Of a DNA stretch of 64,000 nucleotides, positions 50,664 through 59,462 are shown in pieces. The notes under the pieces are model-generated. The model saw only the letters and a list, made by a program, of their open reading frames with translations. It was not told where the DNA came from and did no database searches. Source of the stretch: Nocardia miyunensis NBRC 108239. GTDB taxonomy: Bacteria > Actinomycetota > Actinomycetes > Mycobacteriales > Mycobacteriaceae. The translations under genes were made by a program, and so were the position numbers. Numbering within the stretch: position 1 is the stretch's first letter; the number at the start of each line of letters is the position of its first letter. The stretch spans positions 17,726-81,725 of the forward strand of contig NZ_BDBQ01000084.1 in the NCBI RefSeq assembly GCF_001613065.1, in the 5' to 3' direction.

Positions 50664-51704
50664 TTATCTGCGACGCGTGAGAGACTGCCGGAACGCCCGC
50701 GGCGACATACCGCGCCAGCGGGTGAAAGCATGCGTGAAGTTGGCGGTTTCGGCATAGCCGAGCAGCCTGGCGACCTCCTCCACGGTCGACCCGCCGCGCA
50801 GCAACTCCGCCGCCCGGCTCTCGCGCACATTGTTGAGCAGACCGCGGAACGTGGACCCCTCCGCGGCGAGCTGGCGACGCAGGGTGCGCACCGTGATGTG
50901 CAGTTCCCCGGCGACCTCGGCCATCGTGGGCACCATGCCCGAATCGCGCAGCAGCCGATCACACACCGCCGAGGTCAGCCCGCGACCGGTGCCGACGAGC
51001 TGGCGCAGCGTCTCCCCCAGTTGCCGCTCCACCATCGCCGCGGTGTGCGGATCGGCCTGCGGCATGGGCTGCTGCAGGAATTCCCGCGGAACGGCGATAC
51101 TGTTGCGGACCTGCCCGGACAGCACCGGGCACCGGTCGAACGGAGGCACCGAGGTCAGTTCCGCGACCCGCTCGGCCGACTCGCGAAACCCGATCTCGAG
51201 AACCGGGATATCGACACCCAGAACCTCTCCGGCGATGAAGATCAGCATGACGTCGCGCTCGACGAAGTAGGACCGCACGTCCTCCGGAACGGCCTGACCG
51301 TCGACGACGATCAGGACCTCCTCGCCGATCTCCTCGAGCGAGTACCGCGCGGCGACCGGCACCAGATCCTGATAGCGGATCGCGATGTTGAGCACCGCGC
51401 CGACGGTCGCACTGGCCAATGCCGCCAGGCCCGCCAGACCGGCCTTGCCGAGTGTCGCGTGCCGGGCGGTCTCCACGCCGAGTCCGGGCTTGTCCCCCAG
51501 CGCGCCGAGCAGGTTCCGCGCGACGTGGATTTCCTGATCCGCCCAGAATTGGGCAAACTCGTCTGCCAGATTCTCGGCGGTAATTCCTGTGCCACCTAAT
51601 AACGTTGAATCATCCAGCCCATGCGCATACCCAACCGCGATCATCATTCGCACACTGGCGCTACTGCGAGGGAGTGCGCCGAACGGACTTCCGATGGGAA
51701 CCAC
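50664..51704 (-). CDS. AraC-family regulator with arabinose-binding-like N-domain
   Basis: A 346-residue regulator of the OruR/Rv1395-like subgroup. Residues about 20-205 match the large N-terminal ligand domain of this group (opening G-L-D-D-S-T-L-L-G-G-T-G-I), and the C-terminal 100 residues are the AraC double helix-turn-helix: E-V-A-G-E-L-H-I-T-V-R-T-L-R-R-Q-L-A-A-E-G and E-E-V-A-R-L-L-G-Y-A-E-T-A-N-F-T-H-A-F-T-R-W-R-G. The start is taken as 51704. It is divergent from a 58-residue protein gene. Targets and ligand unknown. Confidence 0.9.
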   Translation of the reverse strand: MVPIGSPFGALPRSSASVRMMIAVGYAHGLDDSTLLGGTGITAENLADEFAQFWADQEIHVARNLLGALGDKPGLGVETARHATLGKAGLAGLAALASATVGAVLNIAIRYQDLVPVAARYSLEEIGEEVLIVVDGQAVPEDVRSYFVERDVMLIFIAGEVLGVDIPVLEIGFRESAERVAELTSVPPFDRCPVLSGQVRNSIAVPREFLQQPMPQADPHTAAMVERQLGETLRQLVGTGRGLTSAVCDRLLRDSGMVPTMAEVAGELHITVRTLRRQLAAEGSTFRGLLNNVRESRAAELLRGGSTVEEVARLLGYAETANFTHAFTRWRGMSPRAFRQSLTRRR

Positions 51705-51819
51705 CGTCCGAAATTACCAACATTCGGTCCCCTCGTCACATTCTTCGCCCCGAAAGCAGCTTCTAGTCTCATTTCAGGGCGGCGTCATACCCGACGTCTA
51801 TGAGGAAGGGTAGGGGATC

Positions 51820-51996
51820 GTGGACAGGTTCAGTACGTGCTGGGTCGAGCCCATCGGGCTAACTGCCGAGCGGGCGCACACCATCATGCAGATGCATCTG
51901 AACTGCCGAACCGACGAATGCCCCCGTCGGCGGGCCGCGGTACGCACCCTGATCTCGGTCGGGCATCTGGTTCCCGACTCGTCCCGAGTGCACTGA
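51820..51996 (+). CDS. 58-residue Cys-containing small protein
   Basis: A 58-residue protein starting at GTG 51820, close behind GGAAGGGTAGGGG. It reads VDRFSTCWVEPIGLTAERAH... with three cysteines (one N-terminal, and two in L-N-C-R-T-D-E-C-P-R-R), and ends P-D-S-S-R-V-H. The C-x4-C-P-R-R-x-A-A segment and overall plan resemble small conserved proteins of Nocardia and relatives that I recall but cannot name. It could bind metal. It is divergent from the AraC-type regulator, which may control it. Confidence 0.65.
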   Translation: MDRFSTCWVEPIGLTAERAHTIMQMHLNCRTDECPRRRAAVRTLISVGHLVPDSSRVH

Positions 51997-52052
51997 CCCG
52001 ATCCGGGCACACCGAACCGTCACGTGACCCGTGCTCCGGCCGACACCCCTAG

Positions 52053-52844
52053 CTAGGCCGGAACCCGCCAGGCCCAGGACATCTCGGCGGTCAGCGGCGC
52101 ATCGGGCCGCACGATCGACGGGTCGGTGTTGAGCCCGTTCGGCGGTCCGGACTGCGGTTCGACGCAGACGGTGTCGGCCGGTTCGTCGTAGACGACCACC
52201 CACCGCAGCGGGCTGCGCACGGTCAGTTCCAGTGCGCCGGGCCAGCTCAGCGTGACCGATACTCCGTCGGGCAAGCCGAAACAGTCGTCCCACGGACCGG
52301 GCCGCGGCGCGATGCGGTTCCCGTCCGGGAGGTGGTCCGCGCCGCGTTCCTCCTGCCAGGCCGGGGTGAAGCCGATTTCGACGGGCGCGCCGTCGGCGCC
52401 CAGGCGACGTTCGAACCAGGGATGCCAGCCCGCCTGTGCGGGAAAGGGGGCCGCGGCCGCTTCGACCGTCATCCCGAACGTCGCGGTGCCCGCGCCCAGT
52501 TCGAAGGACTGCGTCACCCGGCCGGGAAACGGCCAGGGCTCGCGAAGATCCTGTGCCAGAACGAGTTTGCCGCCGGAGTGCTGCACCACCTCCCAGGGAT
52601 GGTCCCGCACCGTGCCGTGGATGGCGTGCGGCTCGGCATTGCGAGGCAGTTGATAGCGCTGCCCGGCGAATTCGAGGACGCCCTCGCGCATCCGCCCGCA
52701 CCAGGGAGCCATCGGGAAGGAGCCGAACCGCGGGCCGGCATGCAGCAGATCGTGCGCACCCACGCGGAACCGGGCCACCCGGCCCGTCGCGGGGTTCACC
52801 GTCATCAGCGCCTCACCGGCGCTCACTCGCAGCTCGCCTGTCAC
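52053..52844 (-). CDS. Aldose 1-epimerase family protein
   Basis: A 263-residue beta-sandwich epimerase (mutarotase type). The substrate-binding pairs are present: N-A-E-P-H-A-I-H-G-T with the first catalytic His, G-W-H-P-W-F with the second, and V-C-V-E-P-Q-S-G-P-P-N-G with the catalytic Glu. GTG 52844 with GAGGAG seven bases upstream is preferred to the longer frame from 52943. In this locus it probably interconverts anomers of the imported uronate, the beta or alpha form of which uronate dehydrogenase needs. That substrate is inference from neighbours. Confidence 0.85.
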   Translation of the reverse strand: MTGELRVSAGEALMTVNPATGRVARFRVGAHDLLHAGPRFGSFPMAPWCGRMREGVLEFAGQRYQLPRNAEPHAIHGTVRDHPWEVVQHSGGKLVLAQDLREPWPFPGRVTQSFELGAGTATFGMTVEAAAAPFPAQAGWHPWFERRLGADGAPVEIGFTPAWQEERGADHLPDGNRIAPRPGPWDDCFGLPDGVSVTLSWPGALELTVRSPLRWVVVYDEPADTVCVEPQSGPPNGLNTDPSIVRPDAPLTAEMSWAWRVPA

Positions 52845-52950
52845 CGTGTTCTCCTCGGCCACCCTCGCCTCCAGATCCGTCGCGCCGCCGCGCCGGGACC
52901 GGCGGGCTGTGCCCCTCATCAGCATTGCACAGCCCGCCGACACGACGAGC

Positions 52951-53958
52951 TCAGCGGAGTCCGACGATCTCCACCCAGTTCGGATCGCGTCCCAGCTCCT
53001 GACGACCGCACGCGGTCAGCGCCCCGGTGCCGGGGTCGATGGCGTACACGGTCAGCGCATCGGAATCCTGCCCCGCGGCCAGCAGGTACCGCCCGCTCGG
53101 ATCGATGTCGAATCCGCGCGGGCAGGCCTCGGTCGCGGTGTGCCCCAGCGGTTTCAGCGCGCCCGTATCGGCATCGACCCGGAATCCCGCGAGTGTGCTC
53201 GAACGTCGCTCGGACACATAGAGATAGCGGCCGTCCGGGGTGAGCCTGATCTCCGCGGCCCACGGCTCACCGCACCCCTCGGGCAGCGCCGAATACGTGC
53301 CGACCGGCGTGAGACATCCTGTGCCGGTGTCGAATTCATATCCGCCGACCGTCCCGTCCAGCTCGTTCACCACGTAAACCCACCGACCGCCCGGATGGAA
53401 CACCAGATGCCGCGGCCCGGCCCCGGGCAGCGTCGGCACATCCGGCGGGACGTTCCCCATCGGCACCCCGGTGACCTGGTCGAACAGATATTGCAGGACC
53501 ACATCCCCACCGAGCGAGGCCGCGAACAGATACCGGTTGGACGGATCGACCACAATCGAATGCGCATGCGGCGGCGTGGCGAGCAGGGCGCTCGGCTCGT
53601 GCTCCACGATCCCGTTCGGCCCGATCGGATTCACCGAGACGACGCTGCCGGAATAGGAGGCCGCGAACAGGAAGCGACCGGTCCGATCGACGGACAGATA
53701 GGCCATGTTGTCCGGCAACCGGACTCGCGCCCGCTCGGTGAGTTCGCCGGTGTCCGAGTCGATCTCGTAGCACGCCACCGAATAGGGCTCCGACCGCAGC
53801 GAAGCGTACAGATGGCGGTGTCCCGGCCCGATCGTCAACGGCATCACCGCCCCACCGGCAGCCACCGTCTGCACCGGCTTCAGCGCACCGTCGTCCGCGA
53901 GCCGCAGCACCGAGATCTCGGCGCTGCCCGCATTGGATACGTAGACGACCGTCGTCAC
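52951..53958 (-). CDS. Seven-bladed propeller lactonase (6-phosphogluconolactonase-like)
   Basis: A 335-residue beta-propeller of the lactonase family that includes cytosolic 6-phosphogluconolactonase Pgl. Repeats of the blade motif are plain (H-L-Y-A-S, R-F-L-F-A-A-S-Y, R-Y-L-F-A-A-S, R-W-V-Y-V-V-N-E, R-Y-L-Y-V-S-E-R, R-Y-L-L-A-A-G), and H-A-H-S-I and G-P-R-H-L-V-F-H lie near the active face. Between uronate dehydrogenase and the aldarate dehydratases the lactone to open is aldarolactone, so a uronolactonase role is inferred. The start is GTG 53958. It is probably cotranscribed with the epimerase 106 bp downstream. Confidence 0.8.
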   Translation of the reverse strand: MTTVVYVSNAGSAEISVLRLADDGALKPVQTVAAGGAVMPLTIGPGHRHLYASLRSEPYSVACYEIDSDTGELTERARVRLPDNMAYLSVDRTGRFLFAASYSGSVVSVNPIGPNGIVEHEPSALLATPPHAHSIVVDPSNRYLFAASLGGDVVLQYLFDQVTGVPMGNVPPDVPTLPGAGPRHLVFHPGGRWVYVVNELDGTVGGYEFDTGTGCLTPVGTYSALPEGCGEPWAAEIRLTPDGRYLYVSERRSSTLAGFRVDADTGALKPLGHTATEACPRGFDIDPSGRYLLAAGQDSDALTVYAIDPGTGALTACGRQELGRDPNWVEIVGLR

Positions 53959-54024
53959 CAGATCACCTCACCGTCGCATCGCCGCCACCGCAAGCGGACC
54001 ACACTGCCCCGCAGCATGCCACCC

Positions 54025-54066
54025 GATGTCGATCTCGCCGGCGCGTTTCCCGGCAAGATCGACATC
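54025..54066 (-). terminator. Terminator-like hairpin after MFS gene
   Basis: A 17-bp near-perfect stem (54025-54041 with 54050-54066, GATGTCGATCTCGCCGG against its complement with one C-A, which is G-U on the minus transcript) and 8-nt loop. It lies 28 bases downstream of the MFS stop and separates that gene from the lactonase gene. Confidence 0.75.
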
Positions 54067-54094
54067 GACTCGAGCGCTGCCACCGGCAGTCTGT

Positions 54095-55495
54095 TCACGC
54101 GGCCTCCTGCGCGGCGCCCCCGGCACTCTCGCGCAGATCCATCTCGATCTGTTCCAGGCTGCGGCCCTTGGTTTCCGGGACGAACTTCGTCACCAGGACG
54201 TACAGCACGACGCTGACGCCGGCGAAGATGAAGGACGAGGCGGCCAGGCCGAGATGATCGCTCATCACCGGGAACAGGAAGGTGATGGCGAAGGTCGCGG
54301 CCCACAGCACGGTGCTGCCGACGCCCATGCCGATGCCGCGCACCCGCAGCGGGAAGATCTCGGCCATCATCACCCAGACCACCGCGCCCCAACCCAATTC
54401 GTAGCCGACCCAGTACAGGCACAGCAGCAGCAGGGCGATGATGCCGGTGCCGGTGCCCTTGTCCAGGCCGAGTACGCAGGCGCCCAGCAGGATCAGCGAC
54501 AACGCCATCAGCACGTTGCCGATCAGCAGCAGCGGTTTACGGCCCCAGCGGTCCACGACCAGGAACACCCAGGCGGTGAATACCAGTTTGACCGCGCCCA
54601 TGATGATCGAGGCCAGCAGTGAACCCGAGGTGGCCAGGCCCAGCTGTTTGAACATGGTGGGCGCGTAGAGATTCACCGCGTTCGTTCCGGCGAACTGTTG
54701 TCCCACAGCGAGAATCAACGCGACGACCAGCGCGGGCCGCGCCCACGGGGTGATCAGATCACGCAACGTGCCGCGCTGCTCGGAATCGATCCGGATCACC
54801 TCGCGGATACTGCCCAGTTCGGCATCGATGTCGTCGTTGCGATGGGTCTGGGTGAGCACCTCGCGGGCCTCGGCCTCGCGTCCGGCCTTGACCAGCCAGC
54901 GCGGGGTCTCCGGCATGAACATCAGGCCCACGAACAGGACCACCGCCGGAATCGCCGCGATGGCGAACATGATTCGCCAGTTGGCCGAGCCCGCGCCGGA
55001 CAGCGCCCAGTCGATGATGTACGCGATCAGGATGCCGGAGACGATCATCAGCTGATTCAGCGTCGACAGCCTGCCGCGCACCCGGGTCGGCGCGAGCTCG
55101 GACAGATAGGTCGGCACCGTAGCCGAGGAACAGCCCACGGCGACGCCGGTGATGAACCGCCCCACCACCAGCACCCCGAATCCGGGTGCGAACGTACAGC
55201 CCACCACGCCGATGACGAAGACGACGGACGCGACCACGATGGCGGGCCGCCGCCCCCACCGGTCAGTGATCCGGCCGGCGAACAGGGCTCCGAAGATCGC
55301 CCCGAAGGCGACCGAGCCGCCGGCGACGCCCTGCGCGAACGAGCCCAGATGCCACAGCGGGTTGATGAACAGCAGGACTCCGGAGATCACGCCGAGGTCG
55401 TATCCGAAAAGGATTCCGCCGAGCGCACCGAAGAAGTAGAGGTAGGAGATGCTGATCCGGCGTCGTTGAGCCGGCGCCGTTGCCGAGTGCTGCAT
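54095..55495 (-). CDS. MFS sugar porter, probable uronate importer
   Basis: A 466-residue sugar/H+ symporter with twelve membrane helices. The sugar-porter signatures are complete: G-Y-D-L-G-V-I-S-G in helix 1, D-R-W-G-R-R-P in loop 2-3, P-E-T-P-R-W-L at the middle, Q-Q-F-A-G-T-N-A in helix 7, D-R-W-G-R-K-P in loop 8-9 and P-E-T-K-G at the end. Its place between uronate dehydrogenase and lactonase suggests D-galacturonate or D-glucuronate as substrate, by inference. ATG 55495 follows GAAGGAAG. An operator-like dyad lies about 100 bp upstream. Confidence 0.9.
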   Translation of the reverse strand: MQHSATAPAQRRRISISYLYFFGALGGILFGYDLGVISGVLLFINPLWHLGSFAQGVAGGSVAFGAIFGALFAGRITDRWGRRPAIVVASVVFVIGVVGCTFAPGFGVLVVGRFITGVAVGCSSATVPTYLSELAPTRVRGRLSTLNQLMIVSGILIAYIIDWALSGAGSANWRIMFAIAAIPAVVLFVGLMFMPETPRWLVKAGREAEAREVLTQTHRNDDIDAELGSIREVIRIDSEQRGTLRDLITPWARPALVVALILAVGQQFAGTNAVNLYAPTMFKQLGLATSGSLLASIIMGAVKLVFTAWVFLVVDRWGRKPLLLIGNVLMALSLILLGACVLGLDKGTGTGIIALLLLCLYWVGYELGWGAVVWVMMAEIFPLRVRGIGMGVGSTVLWAATFAITFLFPVMSDHLGLAASSFIFAGVSVVLYVLVTKFVPETKGRSLEQIEMDLRESAGGAAQEAA

Positions 55496-55596
55496 GTGAT
55501 GCTTCCTTCACTACCAAACAAGTGTGCTCAGGGTCACATGCTCGATAGGTGGACGCAATACACATGACGATGCTCATTCGGTATCGCGTAATGCTG

Positions 55597-55608
55597 TCAC
55601 ATATGTGA
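55597..55608. promoter_or_regulatory. 12-bp palindrome upstream of MFS gene
   Basis: The perfect palindrome TCACATATGTGA lies 102 bases upstream of the MFS start and just downstream of the udh stop (minus strand). It is a plausible operator for the local IclR or another regulator; no second copy was found nearby. Confidence 0.45.
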
Positions 55609-55652
55609 ACAACCGGCGTACATGCAGCACCCGGACCGGCCCGGAATCGGCG

Positions 55653-56456
55653 TCACAGCGGGTTGTGCTGCCCCAGCGGAATATCGCAGAACGCCCCGCC
55701 CAGATAACCGGGCAGCTCACCCGGCGGCACCTGATCGGCGAAGATCTCGGCGTCGTCGCGGGAGTGGTAGCCGATCCGCTCCCCCTCGCTCTGCGACACC
55801 ACCGCGCGGGTGTTCGCCGAGACGCCCCACAGCACGCGGAATCCCGGTTCGGCCGTGCTCAGGCACGCCTCCAGCAACCGCGCGCAATCCTGCGGGGACA
55901 ACCAGATCGAGAGCTGGCGAACGTCCACGGGACGCTCGAAACAGCTGCCGATGCGCAGACAGCTCACATCCATCCCGAACCGGGAGTGGTAAAGGCTGCC
56001 CAGCGCCTCCACGGCCGCCTTGCTCACGCCGTAGTACGTATCCGGACGCGCGCTGCTGTCGGCGGGCAGCCCGGCGGGACCGGCCTCGCCGATCCGGCGG
56101 AACCCGACGGCGTGATTGCTCGACGCGAGGATCACCCGGGGCACCCCGGCCGCCCGCGCGGCCTCGAGCACGGTGTGCGTGCCGTCGATATTGACCTCGA
56201 GGATGCGCTCCCAGCCGTCCTCGCGGCTGACCCCGCCCAGATGGATCACCGCGTCCGCGTCCGCGCAGGCCCGAGTCAGGACCTCGGCGTCGGTGACCGA
56301 TCCGGGGACGATCTCGACCTGCTCACCCGGTGCGGCCGGTTCGAGCGGCGCGATGTCCAGCAGCCGCAGGATGCGTCCGGGACGGGCGAGCCGGGGACGC
56401 ATCAGCGTCCCGACGATGCCCGCCGCACCGGTGATGAGAATGCGCTGATCCGACAT
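55653..56456 (-). CDS. udh: Uronate dehydrogenase
   Basis: A 267-residue NAD-dependent short-chain dehydrogenase (extended type) that oxidises D-galacturonate or D-glucuronate at C1 to the aldarolactone. It has L-I-T-G-A-A-G-I-V-G at the N-terminus, H-L-G-G-V-S, the uronate dehydrogenase stretch A-S-S-N-H-A-V-G-F with catalytic Ser, Y-Y-G-V-S-K with catalytic Tyr and Lys, and R-I-G-S-C-F. These closely follow the Pseudomonas syringae enzyme. ATG 56456 follows GAGGAG. It sits 46 bp after the IclR gene, which may be in the same transcript. Confidence 0.92.
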   Translation of the reverse strand: MSDQRILITGAAGIVGTLMRPRLARPGRILRLLDIAPLEPAAPGEQVEIVPGSVTDAEVLTRACADADAVIHLGGVSREDGWERILEVNIDGTHTVLEAARAAGVPRVILASSNHAVGFRRIGEAGPAGLPADSSARPDTYYGVSKAAVEALGSLYHSRFGMDVSCLRIGSCFERPVDVRQLSIWLSPQDCARLLEACLSTAEPGFRVLWGVSANTRAVVSQSEGERIGYHSRDDAEIFADQVPPGELPGYLGGAFCDIPLGQHNPL

Positions 56457-56502
56457 GGGTGAAACTCCTCGCTGTGGTGCGTGCCGCGAAAATCGCGGCG
56501 GG

Positions 56503-57342
56503 TCAACGGATTCCGGCGCGACGCAACCGCATGGCCAATTCCGCGGCGGCTTCGCGCAACACCTCGCCGATGCGGCGCTGTTCGCTTTCGGTCACCTGCG
56601 CCATCGGCATCGAGCAGCTCAGCGCGTCGGTGGCCGGGATCCGGTACGGCACCGCGGCGGCGGCGCAGGCCACGCCCGCGGTCCCCTCCTGCCGCTCGGT
56701 CGCGTAACCGCGTTCGCGCACCACGCCCAGTTCGGCGTGCAGGACGTCGCGATCGGTGATCGTGTGCTCGGTGAGCGGACGCAGCTGTGCGGGCAGCAGT
56801 TCGCCGAGTTCCGCGTCGGCCAGTTCGGCCAGCATGGCCTTGCCGAGGGCGGTGGCGTGGGCGGGCAGCGCCCGGCCGACGCGGGAGATGAGATGGCCCG
56901 ACGTGCGCGATTCGCGGGTCTCCAGATACACCACCTCGGCGCCGGCCAACCGGGCGTAGTGCATGGTGAAACCGGTCTGCTCGCGCAGCCGCTCGAGGGT
57001 TTCGGTGGCGAACGGCATCACCGGATCGCGGTCGAGATAGGCGGTGCCGCACATCAGCGCCCGCACGCCCAGCCGGAATCGGGTGCCGGTTTCGTCGGTC
57101 TCGATCCAGCCCGCGTCACGCAGGGTGCGCAGCAGGCCGTGCAGGCTCGATCGGGGAAATCCGGTTGCCTCGTGCAACTGCGCCAGCGACAGCCAGGACT
57201 GCTGTGCGGCGAACACCTCCAGCAGGGTGATCGCGCGGCGGGCGGATTTCACGCCGGTCGCGGATTCGGCCGAGGGTCCGGTGTCGGCGACGGGATCGGA
57301 CCCGGCATCGACACGACGCTCACCGTTGATGCGTCGCTGCAT
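56503..57342 (-). CDS. IclR-family regulator
   Basis: A 279-residue IclR-type regulator. Residues about 30-95 form the winged helix (R-A-I-T-L-L-E-V-F-A-A then H-E-A-T-G-F-P-R-S-S-L-H-G-L-L-R-T-L), and the C-terminal ligand domain has L-P-A-H-A-T-A-L-G-K-A and E-R-G-Y-A-T-E-R-Q-E-G-T-A-G-V-A. IclR proteins commonly control sugar-acid catabolism. It is divergent from the LysR regulator and precedes udh, so it probably governs this locus. ATG 57342 follows GGAG. Confidence 0.92.
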   Translation of the reverse strand: MQRRINGERRVDAGSDPVADTGPSAESATGVKSARRAITLLEVFAAQQSWLSLAQLHEATGFPRSSLHGLLRTLRDAGWIETDETGTRFRLGVRALMCGTAYLDRDPVMPFATETLERLREQTGFTMHYARLAGAEVVYLETRESRTSGHLISRVGRALPAHATALGKAMLAELADAELGELLPAQLRPLTEHTITDRDVLHAELGVVRERGYATERQEGTAGVACAAAAVPYRIPATDALSCSMPMAQVTESEQRRIGEVLREAAAELAMRLRRAGIR

Positions 57343-57431
57343 GGCACTCCTTCGGTGGGTGATCCTGATCTCGGAGGCTATCCAGGCGCCCCCGCATTCT
57401 CAATCCCGAATACCTCCTGCTCCCGGAAAGT

Positions 57432-57447
57432 ATTCAGATATATGAAT
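57432..57447. promoter_or_regulatory. Operator-like dyad between IclR and LysR genes
   Basis: ATTCAGATATATGAAT is a 16-bp dyad with seven of eight pairs matched, in the 230-bp divergent region. A second looser dyad GAATAC ... GTATTC (about 57408-57435) overlaps its left end. Either the IclR or LysR product could bind here. Confidence 0.45.
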
Positions 57448-57572
57448 CACCAGTGATACCTCTTGGGCATATCGTGATGCAGAACCGATGTTGGACGGGT
57501 ATCACCGACTCGTCCTAGCCTGCAAAGGAACCCGATGCCGACACAACCCGCCCGCACCACCGAGGAGCAACC

Positions 57573-58481
57573 ATGACCGGCGACGGCAAGCTGTCCGCCA
57601 TGTTGTCCCTGGAACAGGTGCGCGGATTCGTCATCGTCGCGGAGGAGGGCAACTTCCGCCGCGCCGCGGAACGATTACAGATGACCCAGCCGCCGCTGAG
57701 CCGCCAGATCCAGAAACTCGAACGCGATATCGGCGTCCTGCTGCTGGACCGGACCCAGCGACAGGTCGAACTGACCCCCGCCGGTGTAGTTTTCCTCGCC
57801 GAGGCGCGGCGGCTGCTCGCCCTGGCCGAGGCCGCGCCGAGTACCGCGCGACTGGTCGCGGCGGGCCGCACCGGAACCGTGCGGATCGGTTTCACCGCCA
57901 CCGCGGGCTTCGGCTTCCTGGGCCGATTCCTCAACCAGATCTCCCGGTCGCTGCCCGAGATCGAACTCGTCCTCGCCGAACAGGTCAGCGCCGTGCAGTT
58001 CGAGGAATTGTCCAGCGGCAAACTGGATCTCGCCTTCGCCCGCCCGCCCTTCGACCGCGCCGAATTCGACGCCCGGCTGGTCCATCGCGAACCCCTGGTA
58101 CTCGCCCTGCCCGCCGGGCACCGCCTGGACGCCGTGACCCCGATGTCGCTGGACGAACTCGAGGGTGAACGACTGCTGGTGTACGCACCCGGCCCGGCCC
58201 GCTACTTCGCCGAACTCATGACCAGGACCCTCGCCGGAATCTCCTACGATCCCGCCGACCGGCTGACCCAGGTGCACACCATGCTCGCGCTGGTGGCCGC
58301 CGGACGCGGACTGGCCCTGGTCCCCGAAACCGCCAGCCACCTGCATCCCGACGGGGTGCGCTACCGCCCGCTGTCGGGCGTGCGCGAACCCGCCGAACTG
58401 TATGCGGTCTGGCGACGCCAACCCGCCAATCCGGCCCTGCGCCGCGTCATCGACCTACTGGAGTCCTGGCCCGACTCCTGA
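57573..58481 (+). CDS. LysR-family regulator
   Basis: A 302-residue LysR-type regulator. The helix-turn-helix is at about 10-70 (F-V-I-V-A-E-E-G-N-F-R-R-A-A-E-R-L-Q-M-T-Q-P-P-L-S-R-Q-I-Q-K-L-E), followed by an effector domain. ATG 57573 is behind GAGGAG. It is first of a plus-strand run with kdgD 49 bp downstream and the two dehydratases and dehydrogenase after that, so it likely activates or forms part of the same operon. The effector may be an aldarate; this is inference. Confidence 0.92.
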   Translation: MTGDGKLSAMLSLEQVRGFVIVAEEGNFRRAAERLQMTQPPLSRQIQKLERDIGVLLLDRTQRQVELTPAGVVFLAEARRLLALAEAAPSTARLVAAGRTGTVRIGFTATAGFGFLGRFLNQISRSLPEIELVLAEQVSAVQFEELSSGKLDLAFARPPFDRAEFDARLVHREPLVLALPAGHRLDAVTPMSLDELEGERLLVYAPGPARYFAELMTRTLAGISYDPADRLTQVHTMLALVAAGRGLALVPETASHLHPDGVRYRPLSGVREPAELYAVWRRQPANPALRRVIDLLESWPDS

Positions 58482-58530
58482 GTCCGGCGCGGCATACGCC
58501 CGCGAATGTCATTCCCCGAGGAGGAAACCC

Positions 58531-59448
58531 GTGTCACAGATATCCGCCGAAGATCTCGGCCCCGCGCTGGGCCGCGGGCTGCTGTCGTTCCCGGTCACGC
58601 ATTTCGACGACGATCTGGCGTTCGACGAGGCCGCCTACCGGGAGCACATCGGCTGGCTGGCGCAATACGACGTGGCCGGGCTGTTCGCCGCGGGCGGCAC
58701 GGGCGAGGGATTCTCGCTGACCACCGCCGAGATCGATCGGGTGGTGCGCGCCGCGGTCGCCGAGACAGCGGGACAGGGCGTACCGGTGATCGCCCCGGCG
58801 ACCGCCGGAACCGCCGTCGCGGTGGAACAGGTGCGCAATGCCGAAGCCGGTGGGGCGCAAGGCATTCTGCTGCTGCCGCCGTATCTGACCGAGGCCGGGC
58901 CGGACGGTCTGGTGGAACACGTCGCCGCGGTGTGCGCGGCCACCTCGCTGGGCGTGATCTTCTACAGCCGCGCCAATGCCCGCATCGATGACGTCACCGT
59001 CGCGCGGATGGCCGAACGGTGCCCGAACCTGGTCGGCTTCAAGGACGGCGTGGGCAATATCGAGGCCATGACCCGCATCTACGCGCGGATGGGCGACCGG
59101 CTCACCTACATCGGCGGGCTGCCGACGGCGGAGACCTTCGCGCTGCCCTACACCGAAATGGGCGTCACCACATACTCCTCGGCGATCTTCAACTTCGTGC
59201 CGGAATTCGCGCTGGAGTTCTACCGGGCCGTGCGCGCGCACGATCGCGAGGAGGTGTACCGGCGGCTGCGCACCTTCGTGCTGCCCTACCTGGACATTCG
59301 CGACCGCCGCCAGGGATACGCGGTCTCGATCATCAAGGCGGGCCTGACCGCGGCGGGCCGCCCGTCGAGCCGGGTGCGCCCGCCGCTGACCGATCTGACC
59401 GACGGTGAGCTCGCCGAGCTGACCGAACTGGTCAAGAGCATTGCGTGA
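58531..59448 (+). CDS. kdgD: 5-dehydro-4-deoxyglucarate dehydratase
   Basis: A 305-residue member of the dihydrodipicolinate synthase family that dehydrates and decarboxylates 5-dehydro-4-deoxy-D-glucarate to 2-oxoglutarate semialdehyde. The opening G-L-L-S-F-P-V-T-H-F, F-A-A-G-G-T-G-E-G-F, the catalytic Tyr in F-Y-S-R-A-N-A and the Schiff-base Lys in V-G-F-K-D-G-V-G-N are the KdgD pattern. GTG 58531 lies a few bases after GAGGAGGAAA. The neighbours on both sides are aldarate enzymes, which fixes the family assignment. Confidence 0.93.
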   Translation: MSQISAEDLGPALGRGLLSFPVTHFDDDLAFDEAAYREHIGWLAQYDVAGLFAAGGTGEGFSLTTAEIDRVVRAAVAETAGQGVPVIAPATAGTAVAVEQVRNAEAGGAQGILLLPPYLTEAGPDGLVEHVAAVCAATSLGVIFYSRANARIDDVTVARMAERCPNLVGFKDGVGNIEAMTRIYARMGDRLTYIGGLPTAETFALPYTEMGVTTYSSAIFNFVPEFALEFYRAVRAHDREEVYRRLRTFVLPYLDIRDRRQGYAVSIIKAGLTAAGRPSSRVRPPLTDLTDGELAELTELVKSIA

Positions 59449-59462
59449 CAAGGAGATTCGCC

